This document shows positions 26,427-34,631 of a stretch of DNA of 64,000 nt, piece after piece. Each line of letters begins with the position of its first letter. Position 1 is the stretch's first letter. Below the pieces are notes generated by a model that was not told the origin of the DNA, did not search any database, and saw nothing but the letters and a program-made list of their open reading frames with translations. The stretch is from Nosocomiicoccus massiliensis (GTDB lineage Bacteria > Bacillota > Bacilli > Staphylococcales > Salinicoccaceae): assembly GCF_002871345.2 (NCBI RefSeq), contig NZ_CP136964.1:930001-994000 (forward strand), given 5' to 3'. A program made the translations under genes and the position numbers.

Positions 26427-27323
26427 ATGTTGGAAAGAAGTTTTGCGCATCAGCAGTTGCGTGCGTTAAAGTGGCGATTACCATTAGATGATGATTCTAA
26501 ATATTACTTAGAGCGATTAGAGCGTGGGTTTGAAGGTGAAAATGAGTTTTCTGAGATTTTAGCTTCGTATAATACGTGTACAAGTATCCATGATTTTACG
26601 TTTGAAATTGATGGCTCTACACGTCAAATCGATACTGTTTTTTTATCTAATAATGAATGTATACTGTTTGAAGTGAAAAACTACATTGGTGATTTTATTT
26701 ATAAAGAAGATGAGTTTTATGTATATCATAATATGCAAAAAATCCCGTCACCTGTAAGGCAAGTCGATGAAGCATCGAGTAAATTTCGGGAGTTATTGCA
26801 GCGTATCGGCGTACGAAAATCGGTGCGGCATTATGTCGTGTTTATAAACGAAGAATTCCATTTGTATAATGCACCGGATCACCTATCGATTATTACGCGT
26901 GCACAACTGAGGCGCGTTCTAGACAATTTGGCTAGAAACCGAGATGCTGTGAGTGATACCACTCTTCAGTTAAAGGAAAAGTTACTCGCGCATAATATAA
27001 AAGACACTCGCCCCGCACAAGTAATCTATCAATACGATCATTTAAAGAAAAATGTATTTTGCTATAACGATGGTACTCCGCTTCACCTATCTGGGCGAAA
27101 TTCTTTTTCTTGCGAGACATGCGATTTGAAAACCTCAGTAAAAGAAATAGTTCTTGAAACCGCTCGGGACTTCTCTGTCATTTTTCCGACAGAGAAAATT
27201 ACTGTACCCGCACTCATCGACTTCTCAGGCGGGGTACTCACAAAACACAATTTACAAAAAGTATTAACTGAAGAATGCGTGCGTCATAACAAAGGTCGCG
27301 GTACGCATTATACATTACGATGA
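26427..27323 (+). CDS. NERD-domain (nuclease-related) protein
   Basis: 298 residues. The NERD domain is at about residues 33-150: GENEF (Glu38), RQIDTVFL (Asp69) and LFEVKNY (Glu82-x-Lys84), the restriction-like nuclease arrangement. The C-terminal part has a Cys-x2-Cys pair (SCETC) that may be half of a zinc site. NERD proteins are predicted DNA-processing factors, several found in defence or mobile contexts. The gene has a GGAGG ribosome site. The region after it up to the IS holds no other gene. Confidence 0.8.
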   Translation: MLERSFAHQQLRALKWRLPLDDDSKYYLERLERGFEGENEFSEILASYNTCTSIHDFTFEIDGSTRQIDTVFLSNNECILFEVKNYIGDFIYKEDEFYVYHNMQKIPSPVRQVDEASSKFRELLQRIGVRKSVRHYVVFINEEFHLYNAPDHLSIITRAQLRRVLDNLARNRDAVSDTTLQLKEKLLAHNIKDTRPAQVIYQYDHLKKNVFCYNDGTPLHLSGRNSFSCETCDLKTSVKEIVLETARDFSVIFPTEKITVPALIDFSGGVLTKHNLQKVLTEECVRHNKGRGTHYTLR

Positions 27324-27468
27324 AGAAGAAAAGCCCCGTAGTATTTTATCTTGTAAAGTAGCGGTGCGTGCGGACGGTGAATTTGAATGAGAGTGCTCGG
27401 CTAGCGGCTGGAAATTGGTTCGAATCGTCGGTGAATAGGATTATTCGCCGGCGATTCTTTGATTTCGG

Positions 27469-28791
27469 AGTTACGTCCATATAATTGTGTAAAATAGAAA
27501 AAAAGAGCCATCGTATTCTCTGTTATAATTCAGTTACCAACAAAAATTAACAGGGAGAGAATACAAATGACTCAACTTAATTTTACAGTAGATATGAAAA
27601 AAATTCTAGAGGATATCTCTGGAAGTAACCTTAATGAAATGACTAAGGGTCTTCTAACTTTAGTGTTAAATCAAGTGATGCAAGAAGAACGAGATGAATA
27701 CATGGGTATTGGCTCATATGAAAGAAACAGTAGTCGAAAAGACTATCGTAATGGCAGTTATCGCCGAGGGTTCACAACGTTAGTTGGAAAAATTGAACTC
27801 GAAGTCCCACGAACACGTTCCGGAGAGTTTTCACCACAGGTATTTGAGAAGTGGCAAAGAAAGGACCAGGCGCTCGTGCTTTCTTTGATTGAAATGGTAG
27901 TCAGCGGTGTGTCTACGCGTAAAGTCACTAAAATTGTGGAAGAACTAGTCGGAGAAAGTGTCTCGAAATCATTCGTATCTAACGTGATGAAACGATTAGA
28001 TCCAGAAATCCAAGACTTCGCGGAGCGTTCATTAACACACAATATATTTAAATATGTATCAGTAGATGCGATGTATATTAAAGTACGTGAGAATCATAGA
28101 ATCGTCTCTAAAGCTGTGTATATTGCGCTCGGTATTGGTGTAGATGGTCATCGTGAAGTACTTGGGTTTAAAGTGGATGATGCTGAGAGTAAGAATCACT
28201 GGGGGCACTTTTTACGTGACTTAAAAAATCGTGGGTTAACACAACCAGAACTCATTACTTCAGATTCACATCAAGGTTTAAAGCAGGCGATTCAAGAAGA
28301 GTTCCCGGGCACACCTTGGCAAAGATGCACAGTCCATTTCTTAAGAAACATTACGAATGTAATGCCTAAAAAAGGTTCAACTGTTGCGCGTCAATTATTG
28401 AGAGAGATTTTTCATACGACAACACCCCAACATGCACGAGAAGCAAAAGAGAAGTTTTTAGACTTTGTATCAGAGGATCCAAGATTTAATCACGCGGTAG
28501 AAATTTTAGAAAGTGGATTTGACGATGCGATTCAATGTTTAATGTGTCCAGCGGCTAGACAAAAGTTTTTAAAAAGTACAAACGCACTCGAACGACTAAA
28601 TAGTGAGTTAAGACGTCGTGAGCGCGTTGTTAGAGTATTTCCAAATATCGAGTCTGCATTTCGTTTAATTGGCGCACTTCTTCTTGATGCGAATGAAGCC
28701 TATAAAGAAACAAATAGAAAAGTGAGCGCATTCGTGGAAGCTAAAGAATAACAGAGAGATTTTTATTTTACACAATATTTAAGACTTGACC
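27469..28791 (+). mobile_element. IS256-family insertion sequence, intact
   Basis: 1323 bp, the size of IS256. Terminal inverted repeats share the family core ATTGTGTAAAATA near both ends. Flanked by the 8-bp direct duplication GATTTCGG (27461-27468 and 28792-28799), the duplication length typical of the family. Transposase complete. Inserted in hairpin-array copy C. Confidence 0.95.
27567..28751 (+). CDS. IS256-family transposase
   Basis: 394 residues, Transposase_mut/MULE-type. The catalytic triad is Asp167 (SVDAMYIKV), Asp233 (TSDSHQGL) and Glu342 (NALERLNSELR). The CTVHFLRN (C-x2-H) motif typical of the family lies between the second Asp and the Glu. Full length, with a GGGAGAG ribosome site before ATG 27567. 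It probably copies itself through a circular intermediate, as IS256 does. Confidence 0.95.
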   Translation: MTQLNFTVDMKKILEDISGSNLNEMTKGLLTLVLNQVMQEERDEYMGIGSYERNSSRKDYRNGSYRRGFTTLVGKIELEVPRTRSGEFSPQVFEKWQRKDQALVLSLIEMVVSGVSTRKVTKIVEELVGESVSKSFVSNVMKRLDPEIQDFAERSLTHNIFKYVSVDAMYIKVRENHRIVSKAVYIALGIGVDGHREVLGFKVDDAESKNHWGHFLRDLKNRGLTQPELITSDSHQGLKQAIQEEFPGTPWQRCTVHFLRNITNVMPKKGSTVARQLLREIFHTTTPQHAREAKEKFLDFVSEDPRFNHAVEILESGFDDAIQCLMCPAARQKFLKSTNALERLNSELRRRERVVRVFPNIESAFRLIGALLLDANEAYKETNRKVSAFVEAKE

Positions 28792-29000
28792 GATTTCGGC
28801 CGAATCGTCGGTGAAATGAGATTTCCACCGACGCTATGGGACTTATCGTCGGCCAAATTTCTATTCGCCGTCGGAAATTGCCGAATCGTCGGCGAATTAT
28901 TGAGAAGCCCATTTTTCGCCGACGATACTGTTGTTACCGTCGGTGAAATAAAAACTCGCCGACGATAATGCTGGCTGCGTCGGCGAGAGTTCATTTTCGC

Positions 29001-29711
29001 AGTTACGTCCATATAATTGTGTAAAATAGAAAAAAAGAGCCATCGTATTCTCTGTTATAATTCAGTTACCAACAAAAATTAACAGGGAGAGAATACAAAT
29101 GACTCAACTTAATTTTACAGTAGATATGAAAAAAATTCTAGAGGATATCTCTGGAAGTAACCTTAATGAAATGACTAAGGGTCTTCTAACTTTAGTGTTA
29201 AATCAGGCGATTCAAGAAGAGTTCCCGGGCACACCTTGGCAAAGATGCACAGTCCATTTCTTAAGAAACATTACGAATGTAATGCCTAAAAAAGGTTCAA
29301 CTGTTGCGCGTCAATTATTGAGAGAGATTTTTCATACGACAACACCCCAACATGCACGAGAAGCAAAAGAGAAGTTTTTAGACTTTGTATCAGAGGATCC
29401 AAGATTTAATCACGCGGTAGAAATTTTAGAAAGTGGATTTGACGATGCGATTCAATGTTTAATGTGTCCAGCGGCTAGACAAAAGTTTTTAAAAAGTACA
29501 AACGCACTCGAACGACTAAATAGTGAGTTAAGACGTCGTGAGCGCGTTGTTAGAGTATTTCCAAATATCGAGTCTGCATTTCGTTTAATTGGCGCACTTC
29601 TTCTTGATGCGAATGAAGCCTATAAAGAAACAAATAGAAAAGTGAGCGCATTCGTGGAAGCTAAAGAATAACAGAGAGATTTTTATTTTACACAATATTT
29701 AAGACTTGACC
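29001..29711 (+). mobile_element. IS256-family element with internal deletion (711 bp)
   Basis: Both ends are identical to the intact copy, but 612 bp are missing from the middle. Flanked by its own 8-bp duplication ATTTTCGC (28993-29000 and 29712-29719), so it inserted independently. The duplication shows it was either mobilised as a non-autonomous element in trans or deleted after insertion. Confidence 0.93.
29099..29671 (+). pseudogene. Internally deleted IS256 transposase
   Basis: 190 residues: the first 36 residues of the full transposase joined in frame to residues 241-394. Both catalytic Asp residues are gone and only the Glu is left, so it cannot catalyse transposition. The junction lies between two imperfect repeats (TTAAATCAAGTGATGCAAGA and TTAAAGCAGGCGATTCAAGA), consistent with slippage or recombination. 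The reading frame stays open, so a DNA-binding or inhibitory fragment could still be made. Confidence 0.93.
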
Positions 29712-29797
29712 ATTTTCGCAGGCGATAACCAGAATCGACGGCGAATCCGGCACTCCACCGACGATTCTCAGTTAAATTACTCCCCCTCCCCACAAAA

Positions 29798-29838
29798 AAA
29801 GATTCCCCCAAACTATCCTATATCTTTAGGGGGAATCT
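29798..29838 (-). terminator. Terminator of hrtBA
   Basis: Ten-base perfect stem AGATTCCCCC (29800-29809) with GGGGGAATCT (29829-29838), followed on the minus strand by TTTTTTT. Confidence 0.9.
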
Positions 29839-29895
29839 AGGAATAGTTCAGGGGAATCCGCGAGAATTCTACAGAAGGAGAAAGTTTATTTATCT

Positions 29896-30588
29896 CTATG
29901 CGCTTTCTTTATCTTGTATTTTTTCTTCTTGTAACTTACCGCCTTTTAAGACGTATAGGCGATCTGCGTATTTAAAGATGCGCTGGTCGTGAGTAATCAT
30001 GATGCATGCTGCGCCGTTTTCTTTGACGCGCTGTTGGATAACTTCGACGACTTGTACTGCGCGCTCGAAATCGAGTGATGCGGTTGGTTCATCTGCTAAT
30101 ATAAGTGACGGGTTATTCATAAACGCACGAGCAATTGCGACGCGTTGTTGTTCACCACCAGATAATGATTTTTGATAATGGTCGAGTCGGTGCTCAAGTC
30201 CAAATAGTTTAAGAATTTCTTCAGCACGTGCTTTTGCTTCTTTCTTACCCATGCCCGCTTCACGTCCGACGAACTCGAGTTGCTCTCGGACTTTTAAGTA
30301 CGGCAGTAGGTGCGACTCTTGAAATATAAACCCGATTTCTCCGAGCCGTAAGTCTGTCATTTCGCTATCTTTATAAGACGTCCAGTCGTCTCCATCCATA
30401 ATAATCTTTCCATCTGTTGGGGATAAAAGAGCACCGATAATCGATAGTAGCGTACTTTTCCCTGAACCGGACGGTCCATATAATACGACGAGTTCTCCAC
30501 TGTCGACTTTTAAGTTGATATCTTCTAGCACTTCAGTTTGAGTATCACCTTTACCGTAAGTTTTTGATATATTCTCTAGCTTTAACAC
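29896..30588 (-). CDS. hrtA: Heme-efflux ABC transporter ATP-binding protein HrtA
   Basis: 230 residues. Walker A is GPSGSGKST (39-47), the signature LSGGEQQRVA and Walker B LILADEPT, with the MacB-type DLRLGEIGFIFQESHLLPYLKV stretch matching staphylococcal HrtA. With HrtB it removes excess heme or its toxic products from the membrane. It follows hrtB by one base on the minus strand, the reverse of the S. aureus hrtA-hrtB order. Expression should depend on HssR. Confidence 0.9.
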   Translation of the reverse strand: MLKLENISKTYGKGDTQTEVLEDINLKVDSGELVVLYGPSGSGKSTLLSIIGALLSPTDGKIIMDGDDWTSYKDSEMTDLRLGEIGFIFQESHLLPYLKVREQLEFVGREAGMGKKEAKARAEEILKLFGLEHRLDHYQKSLSGGEQQRVAIARAFMNNPSLILADEPTASLDFERAVQVVEVIQQRVKENGAACIMITHDQRIFKYADRLYVLKGGKLQEEKIQDKESA

Positions 30589-30589
30589 A

Positions 30590-31600
30590 TTAATCTCCTC
30601 CTATCGCAGTTAACGGATCGATTTTTACGACTTTAATTACTGATAATAGTGCGCCAATTAATGATACAACCATAAATGATCCAAATAATAACACGACTAA
30701 TTTATTGTTTACGAAAAACGGCATCGTTACTGGTAATAAAGTACTCAGTAAGTACGTGAGGCCAATCGCAATTAGTGTACTTAATATAACGATGACGAAC
30801 ACTTCAGTGACGATCATCGATACCATGCGCATGTTTTTTGTGCCGATTGCTTTTAAAATGCCGTATTCTTTCGTTTTTTGTATCGTTATAACGTAGAAGA
30901 ATGCGCTAATCACAATCGCAGAAATGACGAATAAAAACACGACCATTAAATTGAGTGGTAACTGCTCTGCTTGATAGCTCGGAATGCCGTTCATTAAATC
31001 TTTTTTCGTAATCGTCGTCACACCTTCCGCTTGAAACTCATCACTACCTACCATAATATTTACGTCTGCTTCTTTAATTTTTTCGAAGCCCTCTTTTGTT
31101 GTAAAAGCGATTGGCGTGTGCGCGTACATTTGACGTTTCACAAATCCGCTTATCTTATACGTGATATCTGAGTCCTTTACTTCAACTGTATCGCCAACGT
31201 TATAGCTTTCTGCCATCGTACTGTCAACGAGTATTTCATCTTTTCCGTTTGGCTGACTTCCTTCAACAATATTTAAATTCACAGCATCTGTATAAACGAG
31301 CTGTACGCTGTCGTTGTTTTCAAATCTTAGAGGTGTCATGGATAGACTTTTATAGCCATTGTCGCGTGCGTCATTTACGACATCTTCACTTAACACCGAC
31401 TGCTGAATCTCGTTGTTTGAATCGTCTTCAATTAAAATTGCTTCGCCAGATAATGACTCGATCATTGAAATATTATCTTTTCCAAGCCCTTGTGCTAAAC
31501 TTGAAACAAACATGACTAAAAATGCGAGTAAAAATAAAATTATGCCGATCATTAAATATTTAAATTTATAGTATTTGAGTTCTTTAAAAGCGATTTTCAT
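30590..31600 (-). CDS. hrtB: Heme-efflux ABC transporter permease HrtB
   Basis: 336 residues of the FtsX/MacB permease fold. One N-terminal membrane helix (about 14-36) precedes an extracellular domain (about 40-210) and three helices near the C-terminus. The conserved motif EYGILKAIGTKN lies in the cytoplasmic loop. Size and partner fit HrtB, which takes heme from the membrane. First gene of the minus-strand pair, with a HssR-type box in front of it and hssRS divergent from it. Confidence 0.88.
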   Translation of the reverse strand: MKIAFKELKYYKFKYLMIGIILFLLAFLVMFVSSLAQGLGKDNISMIESLSGEAILIEDDSNNEIQQSVLSEDVVNDARDNGYKSLSMTPLRFENNDSVQLVYTDAVNLNIVEGSQPNGKDEILVDSTMAESYNVGDTVEVKDSDITYKISGFVKRQMYAHTPIAFTTKEGFEKIKEADVNIMVGSDEFQAEGVTTITKKDLMNGIPSYQAEQLPLNLMVVFLFVISAIVISAFFYVITIQKTKEYGILKAIGTKNMRMVSMIVTEVFVIVILSTLIAIGLTYLLSTLLPVTMPFFVNNKLVVLLFGSFMVVSLIGALLSVIKVVKIDPLTAIGGD

Positions 31601-31625
31601 TGGTCCATCCCTTCCTTCACTGTGT

Positions 31626-31658
31626 ATATTACACCGCTACTATGAACTCAATATGAAC
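31626..31658 (-). promoter_or_regulatory. hrtBA promoter with HssR box
   Basis: On the minus strand GTTCATATT-GA-GTTCATAGT (31639-31658) is a direct repeat matching the HssR box described for S. aureus hrtAB (GTTCATATT, two-base spacer, GTTCATATT). A TAATAT -10 candidate lies at 31626-31631 with no -35 consensus, as expected for an activator-dependent promoter. Confidence 0.88.
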
Positions 31659-31679
31659 AAATTATTTTAGGAGGAAATT

Positions 31680-32342
31680 ATGGTTAACATTTTAATTGTA
31701 GACGACGAAGCGTCCCTTCGTGATATGGTCGCATCAAAGTTAAAGCCTGACTACACGCCGTTTCTAGCCGAAGACGCAATGCAGGCTTTCGATATTTTAC
31801 AAGATGAAGATATACACCTCGCTGTTGTCGACGTCATGATGCCGTATATGAACGGCTTTGAGCTTTGTAAGCATATAAAAAATGATTACGATATACCGGT
31901 CATTATGCTTACAGCGAGAAGTGAATTATATGATAAACGTGAAGCGTATCAAGCTGGAACGGATGATTATATGACGAAACCATTTGAACCAGAAGAGTTA
32001 AAATTTAGAATTGAAGCGGTCCTTTCAAGATACGGTCAATCATCAAGTACGACGATTGGGAATGTCACTTTAGATAGTAAAGCGTACTTAATTGAAGTCG
32101 ATTCTGAAACACTATATTTCCCGAGAAAAGAATTCGAGTTGCTCGAGAATCTTTTCATAAATTATCCGAATGTATGTAGTAGAGATATGCTCATTGAAGA
32201 AATTTGGGGATATGACTTTGAAGGTGACGAACGTACAGTAGACGTGCATATTAAACGTGTGAGAAAACGACTCAGTGCTGTAAACTCTCGTATTGAGATT
32301 AAAACAGTGCGCGGGATTGGATATCAAGTCCATGAACTTTAA
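31680..32342 (+). CDS. hssR: Heme-response regulator HssR
   Basis: 220 residues, OmpR/PhoB type. The receiver domain has the phosphoacceptor Asp51 (VVDVMMPYMNG) and the conserved KNDYDIPVIMLTAR. The winged-helix output domain has IWGYDFEGDERTVDVHIKRV, nearly the S. aureus HssR sequence. When phosphorylated by HssS it should activate hrtBA through the box upstream. AGGAGG precedes ATG 31680. The stop overlaps the start of hssS by 11 bases. Confidence 0.92.
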   Translation: MVNILIVDDEASLRDMVASKLKPDYTPFLAEDAMQAFDILQDEDIHLAVVDVMMPYMNGFELCKHIKNDYDIPVIMLTARSELYDKREAYQAGTDDYMTKPFEPEELKFRIEAVLSRYGQSSSTTIGNVTLDSKAYLIEVDSETLYFPRKEFELLENLFINYPNVCSRDMLIEEIWGYDFEGDERTVDVHIKRVRKRLSAVNSRIEIKTVRGIGYQVHEL

Positions 32343-33672
32343 ACATTTGTCGACGCGTTTTATCGTCATTACACTCGTTGTTATGGCAATAAGCAGCATA
32401 CTTGCATTCCTACTCTCAAACGTCTACTACCATTTTTATGAGAAAGAAAAAAACGACGCGCGCATTACTGAAACGTTATTAAAACAAAAAGAGTTTATAG
32501 AAAATGATAAGAGACCTGCTGAAGAAATTTTTAACCAAATCGCGAGTTTAGACTTTCAACTCGTCGTGATTAAAAACGGAGAAAAACAATTTTACGGCGA
32601 TCCGTTTCGACTCGATAACTTACCAGAAGATGCACTGCAAGATGACATCTATCACGGAATTAAAAATCGACCGTTCAACATTTTAATTACAGGATTCTTT
32701 GACAATGAAACGAAAAACACAGTCGGTACAAATGTCACAATTCACGGTGAGACGTATTCCGTATTTATGAGACCAAACGTCGGAGAAAGTATGGGAGAGT
32801 TTCGTATATTTTTAGCGATTCTACTGAGTCTTTTAATCGTTTTCTCGATTATATTTGTTGCTTTATCGTCTAACTTTATAATCGCACCAGTCATTCGGTT
32901 AAAGAATTTCGCCAGTGACATAAGGTTAGGAAAATATACGACAGAAAACATTGTCACTAGACGCGATGAAATCGGAACACTGCAACGTGAGATGGCGCAT
33001 ATGAGTCAAGCGATTCGTGATCAACAAAAAACGAACGAACGATTCGTTGCTAACGTCTCACACGAAATCCAGTCCCCGATCTCGAACTTACTCATGCAAC
33101 TTGAATCATTAAAACGAGAATACAATAAAGACACGATTCAAAATATGGAACACCAAGCGAAGCGACTGAGCGGGTTAACAAAGCAACTGTTACTCCTCGC
33201 TTCAATTGAACAGAGTGAATCACAGCTAGAGAAAACGCACTTCGGTGCACGACCATTTATTAACGAAATCGTCCAAAGTCAGTCATACATGCTCGACCAA
33301 AAAGAAATCTTTTTAATGACGCACGTTGAAGATATCGAAATATATGGCAGCAGCCATCTCTTATATCAGGCGATTACGAACCTACTCACTAACGCAATTA
33401 AATACACGAATCATTACGGTGAAATCAATATCTATGTCAGAAAAAACAATGAGCGCGCAGAAATCATCGTAGAAGATGACGGCATCGGGATGAACGAAGA
33501 CACAAAAGCGCATCTCTTTGAAAGATTTCACAAAGACCATCGAGCCGAAGACAACATCCCATCAAACGGTCTTGGAATGGCGATTGTCAAAGAAATCATC
33601 GACCTGTACGGTGGTGAAATAGAAGTAGAGTCTGAAGAAGGAAAAGGTACGAAAATAACGGTGACGGTTTAA
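32332..33672 (+). CDS. hssS: Heme-sensing histidine kinase HssS
   Basis: 446 residues from ATG 32332; a longer in-frame start at 32293 lies inside hssR. Two membrane helices (about 8-30 and 155-178) enclose an extracellular domain holding YHGIKNRPFNILITGFFDN, which is diagnostic of HssS. HAMP, HisKA (VSHEIQSP with the phosphorylated His) and HATPase domains (NLLTNAIKYT, DDGIGM, GLGMAIVKEI) follow. It senses heme-induced membrane stress and phosphorylates HssR. All key residues are present. Confidence 0.92.
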   Translation: MNFKHLSTRFIVITLVVMAISSILAFLLSNVYYHFYEKEKNDARITETLLKQKEFIENDKRPAEEIFNQIASLDFQLVVIKNGEKQFYGDPFRLDNLPEDALQDDIYHGIKNRPFNILITGFFDNETKNTVGTNVTIHGETYSVFMRPNVGESMGEFRIFLAILLSLLIVFSIIFVALSSNFIIAPVIRLKNFASDIRLGKYTTENIVTRRDEIGTLQREMAHMSQAIRDQQKTNERFVANVSHEIQSPISNLLMQLESLKREYNKDTIQNMEHQAKRLSGLTKQLLLLASIEQSESQLEKTHFGARPFINEIVQSQSYMLDQKEIFLMTHVEDIEIYGSSHLLYQAITNLLTNAIKYTNHYGEINIYVRKNNERAEIIVEDDGIGMNEDTKAHLFERFHKDHRAEDNIPSNGLGMAIVKEIIDLYGGEIEVESEEGKGTKITVTV

Positions 33673-33678
33673 ATAGAC

Positions 33679-33704
33679 CGAATTTACTGCGTAAATTCGA
33701 TTAT
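33679..33704 (+). terminator. Possible hssRS terminator
   Basis: Nine-base stem CGAATTTAC (33679-33687) with GTAAATTCG (33691-33699), seven bases after the hssS stop. The T-run is poor. Confidence 0.5.
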
Positions 33705-33776
33705 TATACTATCTCTTAGATTGATGCATTTTAATTTATTTTAAATACTTTATCACTATATGTTGATAAAAGATTT

Positions 33777-33820
33777 CATAAGTAATAGTTGTATATTGCA
33801 TTATTACTTATGATTTTTTA
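33777..33820. terminator. Stem-loop between convergent hssS and the membrane coiled-coil gene
   Basis: Eleven-base perfect stem CATAAGTAATA (33777-33787) with TATTACTTATG (33802-33812) and ATTTTTTATA on the plus strand. Confidence 0.72.
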
Positions 33821-33862
33821 TACAATAGTCCATATTTAAAACCATCAGTTTTGCTAAGGTTT

Positions 33863-34486
33863 TTAATTATATTCTTCTAAGAATTTTACTGAAGATAAAT
33901 ATTGTTGATAATCTAAAATTGCTTTAATAATTTTTTGGAAATTTATTACTAAATCCTCAGTAATTAGACTCTCATTTTCTATATTTTTGGAGAATGAGTA
34001 AAATTCATCGATTTCTTCTTTAGTATTAAGGACTAAATTATCTTCAGGCCCATGATATATCATTCGGTTATGATAATATAAATCATAGAGCTCTGTGATT
34101 AACTCTTTAGCACTTCTAACATTGAGTTCTTGGCGCAAATATCTTGGATTTGTTATAAGCTCATATTCATGCGACGATATATTTCCTTCCCCACCTCCAC
34201 CGCCGGTATCTAATCCACCTCTATTTTCTTCAAGTTTCTGTTGCAATAATCTGTTTTTATCATAAATTAGCTCTAATTGCTTCTTAATGCTATTCTCTCT
34301 GTTAGCTAGCTCTAAAATAATGTTTGAAGATTCTAGTTTAATATCATCAGCTTCTCTTATTTTATTAATTAACACATCGAAAAGTTTCTTAAATTCTTTA
34401 TAAAATATTAATATTACTAACAAAATTAAAATAGGAAAAGTAAAATGCATATATAACATTTCAAATGTACTATATATGTTATTCAT
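33863..34486 (-). CDS. Unknown membrane-anchored coiled-coil protein
   Basis: 207 residues, not recognised. One membrane helix near residues 10-30 (FTFPILILLVILIFYKEF) is followed by a charged coiled coil (about 35-92), a glycine-rich linker GGLDTGGGGGEGN and a helical C-terminal domain rich in Tyr, Glu and Asn. The bulk is predicted to be cytoplasmic. It is divergent from the Abi_2 gene and shares an intergenic region of about 145 bp with it, so the two may be functionally linked. Low GC relative to the capsule and metabolic genes suggests recent acquisition. Confidence 0.6.
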   Translation of the reverse strand: MNNIYSTFEMLYMHFTFPILILLVILIFYKEFKKLFDVLINKIREADDIKLESSNIILELANRENSIKKQLELIYDKNRLLQQKLEENRGGLDTGGGGGEGNISSHEYELITNPRYLRQELNVRSAKELITELYDLYYHNRMIYHGPEDNLVLNTKEEIDEFYSFSKNIENESLITEDLVINFQKIIKAILDYQQYLSSVKFLEEYN

Positions 34487-34521
34487 CTAACACACCTTCT
34501 ATCAACAATAATTTGTTTCTA

Positions 34522-34550
34522 TTGACTATTATTAAATGTTATTATATTAT
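34522..34550 (+). promoter_or_regulatory. Promoter of the small RNA upstream of Abi_2
   Basis: -35 TTGACT (34522-34527), a 17-bp spacer and -10 TATTAT (34545-34550). Near-consensus sigma-A promoter with a start expected around 34557. Confidence 0.75.
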
Positions 34551-34556
34551 GAATCT

Positions 34557-34615
34557 AATAGGACTCCCCGCACCTCTCATCTATGATGATGTGTCCCAGT
34601 GGGAGACATTTTTTT
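34557..34615 (+). ncRNA. Short structured RNA leader of the Abi_2 gene
   Basis: The transcript predicted from the promoter at 34522-34550 would end at a compact terminator (TGTCCC, loop AGT, GGGAGACA, then seven T at 34609-34615), about 59 nt in all. An upstream segment GACTCCCC can pair alternatively with GGGAG of the terminator, and CATC-UAU-GAUG forms a small internal hairpin. A small RNA is described next to many abiF-type genes; whether this is the same motif needs a covariance search. The Abi_2 start lies 17 bp past the T-run. Confidence 0.55.
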
Positions 34616-34631
34616 ATAAAGGTGAAGACGT

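Larger units (their letters stand above)
27422..29763 (-). repeat. Hairpin-array repeat, copy C, interrupted twice by IS256-type elements
   Basis: Three pieces (about 27422-27468, 28792-29000 and 29712-29763) join into one array when the two IS and one copy of each 8-bp target duplication are removed. The middle piece, read on the minus strand, follows copies A and B closely, including GAATAGAAATTTGGCCGACG and the same order of stems. The two IS insertion points fall between or at the base of stems. The left piece adds one further stem not present in A or B. Confidence 0.82.

Noticed and set aside
28779..29012. Reading frames on both strands over hairpin-array copy C
   Set aside because: Repeat-derived, overlapping an IS end, low-complexity Arg/Ser composition.
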